Source: JABMNT01 sp048262655 (GTDB taxonomy: Bacteria; Pseudomonadota; Alphaproteobacteria; Rhodospirillales; Casp-alpha2). Taken from it: a DNA stretch of 64,000 nt. The translations under genes and the position numbers were made by a program. Location of the stretch: NCBI GenBank assembly GCA_048262655.1, contig JBLXEY010000001.1, forward strand, positions 744,001 to 808,000, in the 5' to 3' direction. Position 1 is the stretch's first letter, and each line of letters starts with the position of its first letter. Below, in pieces: positions 8,592 to 16,856 of this stretch. The notes beneath the pieces were generated by a model that did not search any database, was not told the origin of the DNA, and worked only from the letters and a program-made list of their open reading frames with translations.

Positions 8592-9335
8592 ATGAAATCT
8601 CTTAACAAAGTCTCTCAGGTTCTTGACTGCTTCACAGCGGAGACCCCACGGCTTAGCCTGCAGGCCGTCGCGGACCGAACGGGCTTGCCAAAAGCAACTG
8701 TCCACCGATTGTTGGCAAGTCTCAAAGACATCGAATTGATCGTGCAAGACGGAAACCGCGACACCTATCGCCTGGGTTTACGGTTGCTATCGCTCGGTGG
8801 CATTGTTTTATCGGACATGGATGTGCCGCAGCACTCCCGCAAACCGGCTGCTCACCTCATGAACCAAAGTGGTGAAGCCGTGCATGTCTGTGTGTTCGAT
8901 GGACAAAACGTCGTTTCTATTGACCGGCATGAAATGGCAGCGGGCACGAACGAAATCATTCGGCTTGAGCGCGAGCCCGCTTACTGTACGGGGACGGGAA
9001 AAGCGATCCTGGCGGGACTTTCGGATAATACCATCCACCGTCTGCTATCGGATCCCCTAAAGGCATTTACGCCCAACACCCTGACACAGAAGGTCTTATT
9101 AACTGAGGAATTGGAACGCACGCGAGCAAGGGGTTACTCAATTGACAACGAAGAACGGCAACTCGGGATACGATGTGTCGGCGCCGCGATCCGACACCAT
9201 AAAAAAATCGTCGGTGCCATCAGTGTGACAGGCCCCAAGGCACGGTTCCCGGAAGGCCGGATTAAAATTCTGGCCGATCTTGTTATGGCAGCGGCAGCAA
9301 CCATTAGCCTTTCCATCGAAAACGGGGGCCCGTAA
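8592..9335 (+). CDS. IclR-family transcriptional regulator
   Basis: 247 residues. The N-terminal winged helix, MKSLNKVSQVLDCF through KATVHRLLASL near residues 38-48, is typical of IclR. It is followed by the effector domain with CTGTGKAILAGL and the late IRCVGAAIRHH segment. A GGGAG ribosome-binding site precedes the ATG. Its perfect palindromic site lies directly upstream, which supports autorepression. The expected target is the divergent DapA-like gene. The convergent hyuB gene ends only about 34 bases after it. Confidence 0.9.
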   Translation: MKSLNKVSQVLDCFTAETPRLSLQAVADRTGLPKATVHRLLASLKDIELIVQDGNRDTYRLGLRLLSLGGIVLSDMDVPQHSRKPAAHLMNQSGEAVHVCVFDGQNVVSIDRHEMAAGTNEIIRLEREPAYCTGTGKAILAGLSDNTIHRLLSDPLKAFTPNTLTQKVLLTEELERTRARGYSIDNEERQLGIRCVGAAIRHHKKIVGAISVTGPKARFPEGRIKILADLVMAAAATISLSIENGGP

Positions 9336-9369
9336 TTTATCGTTGCCCGCGTGAACCGGTGAATACAGA

Positions 9370-11040
9370 TCACTGCTTGGCCGCGTCAACATAGCGTGCG
9401 GCTGTTTCGGCACTGATGCGCCCAGCTTCAAGGTCGGCCTCCACGGCATCAGGCGACCGTTCCGAGATCGGTCCAAACCCGCCACCAGATGGGGATATGT
9501 GGCGAAAAACATCGCCCTTATTGATGACAAGCGGTTCCGTTACCAAAACAGGTAACTCGGTCATTTTACCATCTTGAATGAGCACATTGGTTGGTCCTTG
9601 GCCTTGTTCACCACCATAGAGACCATGAGGCAGAAAATCACGTTTGTCTGAACGCAATGACAACAGACCGGCTTCTTCACCTAAGTATTCATATTCGCGA
9701 ATAAAACTATCACCGCCCCGATGTTTTCCGGCACCGCCCGTATCGGGTGCTATGCCATATTCTCGGATCCGCAACGGAAATGATGCTTCGATCATCTCGA
9801 TCGGTACATTGGCCTGGTTTGCCCCCATATGAGGAACACCAACTTGCCCATCCAAATGTGCAGATGCACCCCAGGTTCCCATTGCGGTTTCCGCAAAAAC
9901 AAAAGCCTGTCCATCGCGCCAGCCGGAGAACGTCGGGATGGTTGAGCCCCCCATGCCATCCGCCGTCACCCGTTCCGGTAATGGTTGAGCAAGGGCACCA
10001 AACATCGCATCAATAATTCTGTAACCGGTAATGCCCCGGGCCCCACAAGGGGCGGGGTGGATGGAATTAACCACGGTTCCCTTCGGTGCGGTCACGTTCA
10101 CAACCCGCTCAAACCCGTGGCAATTGGGGATGTCGGAAAGCATGACCGAGCGCAACGCCGTATAAACCGAAGCCTTCGTAAACGGTAACGGCGTATTAAC
10201 CCCACCTTCAACCTGCGGCGATGTGCCCGTGAAATCGACCGATATCGTGTCGCCATCAATGGTCAAAGCCAGCTGTATAATGATCGGCACCGGATCAGCG
10301 CCCAATCCATCCAAATGATCTGTAAAATGGAACGTGCCATTTGGCAAATCCGAAATCTCGGCGCGCGCCAAACGTTCTGCATAATCGTGCAACTCATCGC
10401 CATAGGCTTGAACTTCATTGATCCCATAACGTGCCACCAAATCAAGAAAGGATTGTCGGCCCGCGCGGCACGACGCCATCTGCGCATATAAATCACCGTG
10501 TACCATTTGCGGCACCCGGACATTAAGACCTACGATTTCCCAGATCGCTTCGTTCCGCTGACCCGCGTCATACAGTTTCAAGAACGGAAGCCTTATGCCT
10601 TCCTGATAAATCTCAACCGCCCCCAAGGCATTGGACCCGGGCACAATGCCGCCAACATCGGCGTGATGCGCTACTGTCGTTGTCCAGCCCACATTCTTGC
10701 CATCGATAAAGATCGGCTCAAAAATATAGATGTCCGGGAGATGCTGTCCGGCGGCGGCATAAGGGTCATTGCCAATAAACACATCACCTTCGTGAATGTC
10801 ACCTTCGAACTTTGCCATCAGGTGCTGCATGGCGTCATAGAAACTGCCCAGATGCATCGGCGTTGTTATGCCTTGCGCCAAGGTTCTGCCTTCGACGTCA
10901 CACAGCGCCGTCGAAAAGTCCATGCTATCGCGGACAATCGGTGAATAGGCGGCACGCATCAGCATTAAAGCCATTTCATCGGCAATGGCATCAAAGGCAT
11001 TTTTTATCACCTCAAGACGGATCGGATCGAGCGCATTCAT
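9370..11040 (-). CDS. hyuB: Hydantoinase B / oxoprolinase family subunit
   Basis: 556 residues, full-length HyuB type. With HyuA it forms an ATP-hydrolysing amidase such as N-methylhydantoinase, 5-oxoprolinase or a related caprolactamase; the pair opens a lactam or hydantoin ring at the cost of ATP. The start MNALDPIRLEVIKNAFD and the blocks DFSTALCD, IGNDPYAAAGQHLPD and GGDSFIREYEY are characteristic. Its ATG overlaps the stop of hyuA as ATGA, implying translational coupling. Which ring it opens is not visible. The nearby D-carbamoylase would take the product if the substrate is a hydantoin. Confidence 0.88.
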   Translation of the reverse strand: MNALDPIRLEVIKNAFDAIADEMALMLMRAAYSPIVRDSMDFSTALCDVEGRTLAQGITTPMHLGSFYDAMQHLMAKFEGDIHEGDVFIGNDPYAAAGQHLPDIYIFEPIFIDGKNVGWTTTVAHHADVGGIVPGSNALGAVEIYQEGIRLPFLKLYDAGQRNEAIWEIVGLNVRVPQMVHGDLYAQMASCRAGRQSFLDLVARYGINEVQAYGDELHDYAERLARAEISDLPNGTFHFTDHLDGLGADPVPIIIQLALTIDGDTISVDFTGTSPQVEGGVNTPLPFTKASVYTALRSVMLSDIPNCHGFERVVNVTAPKGTVVNSIHPAPCGARGITGYRIIDAMFGALAQPLPERVTADGMGGSTIPTFSGWRDGQAFVFAETAMGTWGASAHLDGQVGVPHMGANQANVPIEMIEASFPLRIREYGIAPDTGGAGKHRGGDSFIREYEYLGEEAGLLSLRSDKRDFLPHGLYGGEQGQGPTNVLIQDGKMTELPVLVTEPLVINKGDVFRHISPSGGGFGPISERSPDAVEADLEAGRISAETAARYVDAAKQ

Positions 11041-13148
11041 TGAACAGCCTCCTTAGCCCGGGGAAGTGAAATAAGAATGTTATTCCGGTCATCTTTTCTG
11101 GCAGCACAATCCGGCGGTATGATTGTCGTTCCTTCGTATTCTTCAATCACCAAAGGTCCCGGGCGTGGTGTACTGGAAAGGTGCGCGCGTTCAATAACCG
11201 CCGTTTCCACGCGCCCCCACTCTGGGCCAAAGTACACACTGCGCTGTGTTTCAGCGGGCCCAGTCATGGCTTCATAAACCGGCAGCGTGCCCAACTTGGT
11301 ATTAAGCTGCACCGTTACCCGCAAAGTGACGATTTCGATGGATGTTTCTTCAAGTCGATAGCCATACATGCGCTCGTGATCCGCATCAAACTGTTCACGC
11401 AAAAGATCGGCAAAGTGACCTTGCTCAAGCGCTGCCTCACCAACAGGCAAAGTCAACTCGAACGCCTGACCCTGATATCTGAAGTCCGCAGATAATGTGC
11501 GACGCACCGCGTCTTTTGATTGGCCCAGTTCACGCATCGCTTTTTCTGTTAATTCAGCATATGCCGAAGCGAGCTCTCCCAAATCAACATCTGGCAACAG
11601 GCGCAGGAACGCGGTTGATGTCCCGGTCTCGACCTGTGCGGTGAGCAGCCCCAGTGCCGAAAGCACACCGGCGCAAGGAGGAACAACAACGCTCGTCACC
11701 CCGAGCGCACGGGCCAAAGACACCCCATGCACGCCGCCGTTGCCACCAAAGGCGACCATTGCAAATTCACGAGGGTCACGGCCCCGGTATGTGGTTACGG
11801 ATTTAACGGCCCTTGTCATAATGGTGGAAACAAGTTCGTGGACACCGTAGGCGGCTCGGTCCATTTCCAAACCAAGCGGCTCCGCCACCACACGGTTCAA
11901 GGCAGCGCGTGACAACTCAGGGTCAACCGGCACCGCGCCACCCGCCAAAGCAGATGGGTTGAGATACCCCAAAACCATATTTGCATCCGTCACTGTTGGC
12001 TCGATGCCGCCAAGACCATAACAAGCAGGCCCGGGAAAAGCGCCGGCGCTCTGCGGCCCAACTTTCAAACCGCCGGCCCGATCCCGCCAGACAATCGAAC
12101 CACCGCCTGCACCAACTTCTGAAATATCGATTACTGGTAATTTAAGCGCGTAGCCGCCGCCCTTTGCTAACTTTGACGACAACGAGATCCCGCCGCCAAT
12201 TTCATAGTCATCAGCTTTGAGAAATTCACCTTTTTCGATCAAAGCAGCTTTGGCCGTTGTACCGCCCATATCGAATGAAATGGCGTCGCTTAAACCCAAT
12301 TCCTGGACAACAGCCCGCGCCGCTATCACACCGGCAGCGGGACCACATTCAACAATTTGGGCCGGTTTTTTGATGACGGTTCTGGCATCAACAATGCCAC
12401 CTGCCGAATGCATCATAAAATACTCAGGCGGTAGGCCAGCCGATTTAAGGCGCGCGCGCAGTGACATCAGATAGCTTTTGACAGGTGGCCCCACGTACGA
12501 ATTTATAACCGTTGTACTGGTCCGCTCGTACTCCCGAATTTCTGGCAACACATCAACCGAAAGAGAGATAAAGGCATCCGGCAATCGCTCGCGCAGCATC
12601 TCGCCAATCCGAAGTTCGTGTGCCGGGTTGGCGTAAGAGTGCAGCAAACAAACGGCAACAGATTCCACCTCCGCATCAACAATATTTTCGATTGCTTCCT
12701 CGACGCTTTTTTCATCCAGCGCGGTTATAATGTCGCCGGTGTGGTCCATCCTTTCCAGAACCTCAAATCGCCACTTCCGCGGTGACAGCGCTCGCGGTTT
12801 CTCATAAAGCGGATCATACAATCGGGGTACCCGGATGCGCCGCATCTCAAGGACATCCCTAAACCCTGCCGTCGTAATTAAAGCCGTCTTCGCGCCCTTA
12901 CCTTCCAGAATGACATTGGTTGCAACGGTACAAGCATGCATGACCTCCCCAATGCTTTCTGGCCCTAGATTTTCTGCTTTAATAAGTTCAAGAATGCCTT
13001 CAACGACACCTTGCGCATAATCATCGGGAGTTGAAGCGACTTTTCGCGTGGCGACCGTATCGTTATTTTTGATCAACGCCACATCCGTAAACGTCCCGCC
13101 AATATCTGCAGCAATTCGGTGTCCATCACTCACGGCTAATTCCCTCAT
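11037..13148 (-). CDS. hyuA: Hydantoinase A / oxoprolinase family subunit
   Basis: 703 residues, an ASKHA-fold ATPase partner of HyuB. The phosphate-binding loop ADIGGTFTDVA lies at about residues 14-24 and a second nucleotide motif, FDMGGTTAKAAL, near residue 293. The C-terminal half has AFGGNGGVHG, typical of Hydantoinase_A. It is the first gene of a two-gene unit with hyuB. A rho-independent terminator upstream at 13243-13283 separates it from the apionate genes, so hyuAB may have its own promoter or depend on readthrough. The cytoplasmic location and ATP dependence are family knowledge. Confidence 0.88.
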   Translation of the reverse strand: MRELAVSDGHRIAADIGGTFTDVALIKNNDTVATRKVASTPDDYAQGVVEGILELIKAENLGPESIGEVMHACTVATNVILEGKGAKTALITTAGFRDVLEMRRIRVPRLYDPLYEKPRALSPRKWRFEVLERMDHTGDIITALDEKSVEEAIENIVDAEVESVAVCLLHSYANPAHELRIGEMLRERLPDAFISLSVDVLPEIREYERTSTTVINSYVGPPVKSYLMSLRARLKSAGLPPEYFMMHSAGGIVDARTVIKKPAQIVECGPAAGVIAARAVVQELGLSDAISFDMGGTTAKAALIEKGEFLKADDYEIGGGISLSSKLAKGGGYALKLPVIDISEVGAGGGSIVWRDRAGGLKVGPQSAGAFPGPACYGLGGIEPTVTDANMVLGYLNPSALAGGAVPVDPELSRAALNRVVAEPLGLEMDRAAYGVHELVSTIMTRAVKSVTTYRGRDPREFAMVAFGGNGGVHGVSLARALGVTSVVVPPCAGVLSALGLLTAQVETGTSTAFLRLLPDVDLGELASAYAELTEKAMRELGQSKDAVRRTLSADFRYQGQAFELTLPVGEAALEQGHFADLLREQFDADHERMYGYRLEETSIEIVTLRVTVQLNTKLGTLPVYEAMTGPAETQRSVYFGPEWGRVETAVIERAHLSSTPRPGPLVIEEYEGTTIIPPDCAARKDDRNNILISLPRAKEAVQ

Positions 13149-13242
13149 TTATATCAATGAAATGCCTCATGCATTTTCATCTCATCTTGAGGTTCGGAAA
13201 CTAAAGTTTCAAGGGCTTAAGCTTCACTTGCAACCCACAAGC

Positions 13243-13283
13243 GCAAACAAAAGGGGAGACCCTCTCGACGAGCCGCCTCCCCC
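13243..13283 (-). terminator. Rho-independent terminator after the apnO-like gene
   Basis: On the minus strand GGGGAG and CTCCCC form the outer stem of a GC-rich hairpin, followed by TTTTGTTTG. It begins about 25 bases past the apnO-like stop codon and lies before the hyuA start at 13148. Confidence 0.6.
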
Positions 13284-13308
13284 AAACGAAGCTAGAGTTT
13301 TTTGTCTG

Positions 13309-14145
13309 TTAAGGTTTACAAATCTTTTGCACAGATGCCATGACAGCGTCTGGCGCAAAGACATTTTCGATCCAGTTGTCTTTAAAGATCACAGGCTCCG
13401 CATCGGCAATCGCTTCCAGAGCACCGTCTGAAAACTTGCCTGCAAAAATTTCATAGGCAACAGACAGTTCAATGTTCAAATGACCCAGCATGAAATCCAT
13501 AGCCGCCTGTTTGGGAACACCAAGGCTTACGGCATGATCAAGCGCTTTACGAGTAGCCAGAGCCAGAGTCGCACCGACCGTTTCGGAAAGTGCAGGTTCC
13601 AAAATCGCCATGTGCTCGACCGTCACACGGTGCGAACGCATGACCGGCTTGTAGATCGTCCGGGCGATATCTTCACATAGCGCGTAATGCTCTTCCGGCC
13701 CCTGCATCAGGGCGCAAATGATATGCTGCTTGGCATGAAGACCACCAAAAAAGTCGTTCTTGGCTTCGGGCGTAGTTTCATCATTAAAAATAGGCGGATG
13801 GCACGGATGTGTAACAAAATACGTAATGTCAATCCGTTCGGGAAGCTCTCCTGCGTGAGGGGCTGCCGCATCCAGCATGATCACCGCCGTGCCTGGATTT
13901 AAGTCAGCGACAAATGTTTTTGCAATCGTGCCAATAAGTTTATCCGGCACCGCCATGACAACCACATCGGCACTATCAAGTGCTGCAGCCTGATCCACAC
14001 AAGCGACGTTAATTTCATCCTTTAGGCGTTGACGCCCTACGTCCGAAATCTCGACATGGTCAACGTGATAATCGGAGCCTTGCAAGTTTGTCGCAAGACG
14101 TACACCCATTTTCCCACCGGCCCCAAGCAACGCTATTTTAGTCAT
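13309..14145 (-). CDS. apnO: D-apionate oxidoisomerase-like protein (ApnO family)
   Basis: 278 residues with an N-terminal Rossmann fold (GAGGKMG at 8-14) and a C-terminal phosphogluconate-dehydrogenase-like helical domain. THPCHPP near residue 113 is a conserved block of this group. In the published D-apionate pathways ApnO converts D-apionate to 3-oxo-isoapionate using NAD. The assignment rests on fold plus context: immediately upstream on the same strand are a DUF1537 kinase, a RuBisCO-like protein and an ApnL-like lactonase, exactly the partner set. It is the last gene before a terminator. A generic beta-hydroxyacid dehydrogenase is the alternative. Confidence 0.75.
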   Translation of the reverse strand: MTKIALLGAGGKMGVRLATNLQGSDYHVDHVEISDVGRQRLKDEINVACVDQAAALDSADVVVMAVPDKLIGTIAKTFVADLNPGTAVIMLDAAAPHAGELPERIDITYFVTHPCHPPIFNDETTPEAKNDFFGGLHAKQHIICALMQGPEEHYALCEDIARTIYKPVMRSHRVTVEHMAILEPALSETVGATLALATRKALDHAVSLGVPKQAAMDFMLGHLNIELSVAYEIFAGKFSDGALEAIADAEPVIFKDNWIENVFAPDAVMASVQKICKP

Positions 14146-14197
14146 CTATCCCTCTCCTTATTGCTTTAAATAGAAAGTATTTTTTGACAAACCCCGA

Positions 14198-15565
14198 CTA
14201 GAAAGTCTGTCCGTCTCTTAGTTTTGAGAAGAAATCGGTTTCTCCCATCTGACCGCCCTTCAAGACGATCTCCAGACCATCAACCATTGGATCATCAGAA
14301 TGCCCAACCAACACGGCAGCCCCCGGTGATAAAAGGTGACGGGCTTCAACGCCATAAATACCAAGTTGCTGTGCGCCATGGCTGGACGTATCGCCACCCG
14401 CGATTGCCGCGCGCGAAATCGCACTCTGGCTCAAAACTTTCTGAAGAATTTGGCCCATACCAACACCAAGACGTTCGTTCACGTCTTCCATTGAAACACG
14501 GGCTTGAGAAACAGCTGCTCGTAATTTTTCTATGGAAGGGTCTTGGGGGCCGCGGGCGCTAAAGATGAGAGGGCTCTTACCCTCGCCCACCAGTTTCATC
14601 GATTCAGCAACGATCCGACCTGCCTCTTTTTCCCAAACCGTAGGATCGATAACGCAGACAGGGTCCACTGCAATTACATTAAAACCGGCTCCCTCCGCAT
14701 GGGTGATCTGTTGATCTGTGATGGGCGAACAAGACCCAGATATCGCGGCGATTTGAGCAACGCCTTTCATCGGTTCAATACCGGGGACATCCGGTTGCGC
14801 ACCGGCGTTTTGCCAGCCCGCAACCAACGCATATTCAAGACCCTGAGAGCCAATGGCAAACAATCCATCTGTCGATCGGTTCCAAATCGCCTCCCCAACT
14901 CTTGCGAGCGTTTCCTCATCTATAATATCAAAAGAGATGATTTCCTTTTGAGTTGACAGAAGGTCATCGATACGACGATCCGCATCATCGTTTTTAATTT
15001 CCAGAAAATTGATAAGGCCAATTTCCTTGGTCGTCTGTTTGGCCAGATGCCGCCCGACGTCTCCCTCATCCATTGGAGTCACCGGATGCATGGACATCGT
15101 CGGGTGACGATCAAGCCTGTAGATGTCAGAGCCGGCTTGTGCAAACAGATTACCAAACGTTTGATAGCGCCCAATTGCCGGGGCGCCCATGACCAACGGC
15201 GCCCATTCGCCCTCGGCAAGACCCAGATCAACCGCACGACCAATAGAGCCGACACTCGGCGAAGAATCCAACGTTGAACAGACTTTGTAGTGCCTTACTC
15301 GAGCGCCAACACTTTTCAGGAAGGCATAAATATCCGGAAGGTTTTGATCCATCCAGTCAACGCCTTTGGAGCGCGATACACCCGCGACACCGATCCCTCG
15401 ATATCCAGCAAACTTTTTGAGTTGCGATGCCGTCGGGATATCAAAAAACAAGACTGCGGGAAAACCAGCGAAGCTCAGGACTTCCATGACAGCAGCAGAT
15501 CCGGTGAAGTCATCACCGTACCATGCAACAAGAGGGCCTTCGGGTAGAGCTTTCGTCGTACTCAT
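14198..15565 (-). CDS. oiaK: Four-carbon acid sugar kinase family (DUF1537), 3-oxo-isoapionate kinase type
   Basis: 455 residues from the ATG at 15565, which overlaps the RuBisCO-like stop as ATGA; a longer frame reaches 15652 but would overlap that gene by 91 bases. The N-terminal DUF1537 substrate domain opens with AWYGDDFTGSAAVMEVL. The C-terminal nucleotide-binding domain has AGGDTSSHG near residue 375 and a Gly-rich PGAAVLVG. The family phosphorylates sugar-acid derivatives with ATP. In this neighbourhood 3-oxo-isoapionate is the expected substrate, giving the 4-phosphate for the RuBisCO-like enzyme. Threonate or erythronate kinases share the fold, so the substrate is inferred from context. 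Confidence 0.78.
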   Translation of the reverse strand: MSTTKALPEGPLVAWYGDDFTGSAAVMEVLSFAGFPAVLFFDIPTASQLKKFAGYRGIGVAGVSRSKGVDWMDQNLPDIYAFLKSVGARVRHYKVCSTLDSSPSVGSIGRAVDLGLAEGEWAPLVMGAPAIGRYQTFGNLFAQAGSDIYRLDRHPTMSMHPVTPMDEGDVGRHLAKQTTKEIGLINFLEIKNDDADRRIDDLLSTQKEIISFDIIDEETLARVGEAIWNRSTDGLFAIGSQGLEYALVAGWQNAGAQPDVPGIEPMKGVAQIAAISGSCSPITDQQITHAEGAGFNVIAVDPVCVIDPTVWEKEAGRIVAESMKLVGEGKSPLIFSARGPQDPSIEKLRAAVSQARVSMEDVNERLGVGMGQILQKVLSQSAISRAAIAGGDTSSHGAQQLGIYGVEARHLLSPGAAVLVGHSDDPMVDGLEIVLKGGQMGETDFFSKLRDGQTF

Positions 15566-16821
15566 GTCCCATACGTTTCCAACGCAGCGGCAAGCGCTGA
15601 ATGGGTTTTTGCATAGTCCGATAAGCTGGTGCCTTCCATGGCCGCTTCCCAAGCTTCCTGTAGAGATTTATAGCCCGCCGCAGGACCCTGAGGATGCGCC
15701 ATAATGCCTCCGCCTGCCGCATAAATCAGATCTTTTGAGCCGAGACGTTTAAAAGTTTCCGGCGCTTGCAAAGCAGACTGTCCCGACGAAAAGACGGGCA
15801 TCGCAATACAGGGTTTTTCGTCGAACATGGGTGTCAGGCATTCACGGGCCGACGCCATGACACTATCGTCGTCTTCGCAAAATTTGTTCTGCAGTCCATT
15901 TACATGCATATGGTCAGCACCTGCCAACCGCCAAAACTTTTGCCAGGCCACATAAGAAAACCCGAGCATGGGATGGCGCGACAAAACGCCCCAGCCGTTG
16001 CGGTGCGCGTGGATGGGCAGTTGCGAATGTCGTCGGACTTCAACAAGGGCGGGCAAACCAATGGAATTCAGACTGGCCATGATGCAGGTTCCACCGTGTT
16101 CCAGCACCAGATCATGGCGGCGGCGCATTTGATCGATCTCTCCCGTGATATTAAAAGCAAACATTGTTTTTTTGCCAGTCTTATCGGCAAACTCGTTGAC
16201 CACCGCCATAACGGCTTTCACGCGATCTTCGAACGGGCAGTTGGGGCCATCGGCCTGTAGTTCATCATCTTTGATGAAATCAATCCCGGCTTCACAAAGT
16301 GTGCGTGTTAACGCCGCCGTTTCATCTGCATTAAATCCGACACTGGGTTTTATGATTGTGCCGATAAGCGGACGATCATAAACGCCTGCGAGTTTTCTCG
16401 TCCCTTCAATCCCGAACGCTGGCCCCTGATAGGCGTCCGCAAAAGCCGTTGGCAACCGCATATCTTCAAGCCGCAAACCTGAAAATTGTTTCAATTCAAA
16501 CAAGTTACCGGAGACAGTGGCCATAAGGTTCGGCAATGAAGGCCCCAAATTCTCCAATGGCCAAGACAAGGTTACGCGGGCTCGGCGCACGGTCTGATCA
16601 CCTTGACCTGCTCCCGGCAAGGAGGGTTCAGGAACAGCCCCTAGGTCTTGCAGCTTTTCGACAACAGCTGTTGAACGCGCTTTTAATTCTGCTGTTTCAC
16701 CGGGAAGGCTGACAAAGGTTCCAGATGACTGCTCTCCGGCCATGACTTCCGCAGCCAGCGCCAGATCATAGGACGTCTCAATTAGATAATCCGCTTCAAT
16801 TCGCTTAGCTGGCACAGTCAT
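15562..16821 (-). CDS. RuBisCO-like protein, 3-oxo-isoapionate-4-phosphate transcarboxylase/hydrolase or decarboxylase (OiaT/OiaX type)
   Basis: 419 residues with the large-subunit fold. GTIIKPSVGF carries the active-site Lys158, and KDDE at 184-187 preserves the Lys that is carbamylated and the two metal-binding acids. HAHRNG near 271-276 is also kept, so this is a competent enolase-type RuBisCO-like enzyme rather than a decayed one. It is not a CO2-fixing RuBisCO: there is no small subunit and the context is sugar-acid catabolism. In the described D-apionate pathways OiaT splits the phosphorylated intermediate to 3-phosphoglycerate and glycolate, while OiaX decarboxylates it. No erythrulose-phosphate isomerase lies nearby, which favours OiaT. 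Confidence 0.85.
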   Translation of the reverse strand: MTVPAKRIEADYLIETSYDLALAAEVMAGEQSSGTFVSLPGETAELKARSTAVVEKLQDLGAVPEPSLPGAGQGDQTVRRARVTLSWPLENLGPSLPNLMATVSGNLFELKQFSGLRLEDMRLPTAFADAYQGPAFGIEGTRKLAGVYDRPLIGTIIKPSVGFNADETAALTRTLCEAGIDFIKDDELQADGPNCPFEDRVKAVMAVVNEFADKTGKKTMFAFNITGEIDQMRRRHDLVLEHGGTCIMASLNSIGLPALVEVRRHSQLPIHAHRNGWGVLSRHPMLGFSYVAWQKFWRLAGADHMHVNGLQNKFCEDDDSVMASARECLTPMFDEKPCIAMPVFSSGQSALQAPETFKRLGSKDLIYAAGGGIMAHPQGPAAGYKSLQEAWEAAMEGTSLSDYAKTHSALAAALETYGT

Positions 16822-16856
16822 GTCTTTTGCTTACCTAAAAAATTTTTGAGAGAAAA

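Noticed and set aside
15562..16821. RuBisCO-like gene as evidence of autotrophic CO2 fixation
   Set aside because: No small subunit, no phosphoribulokinase or carboxysome gene, and sugar-acid catabolic partners on both sides.
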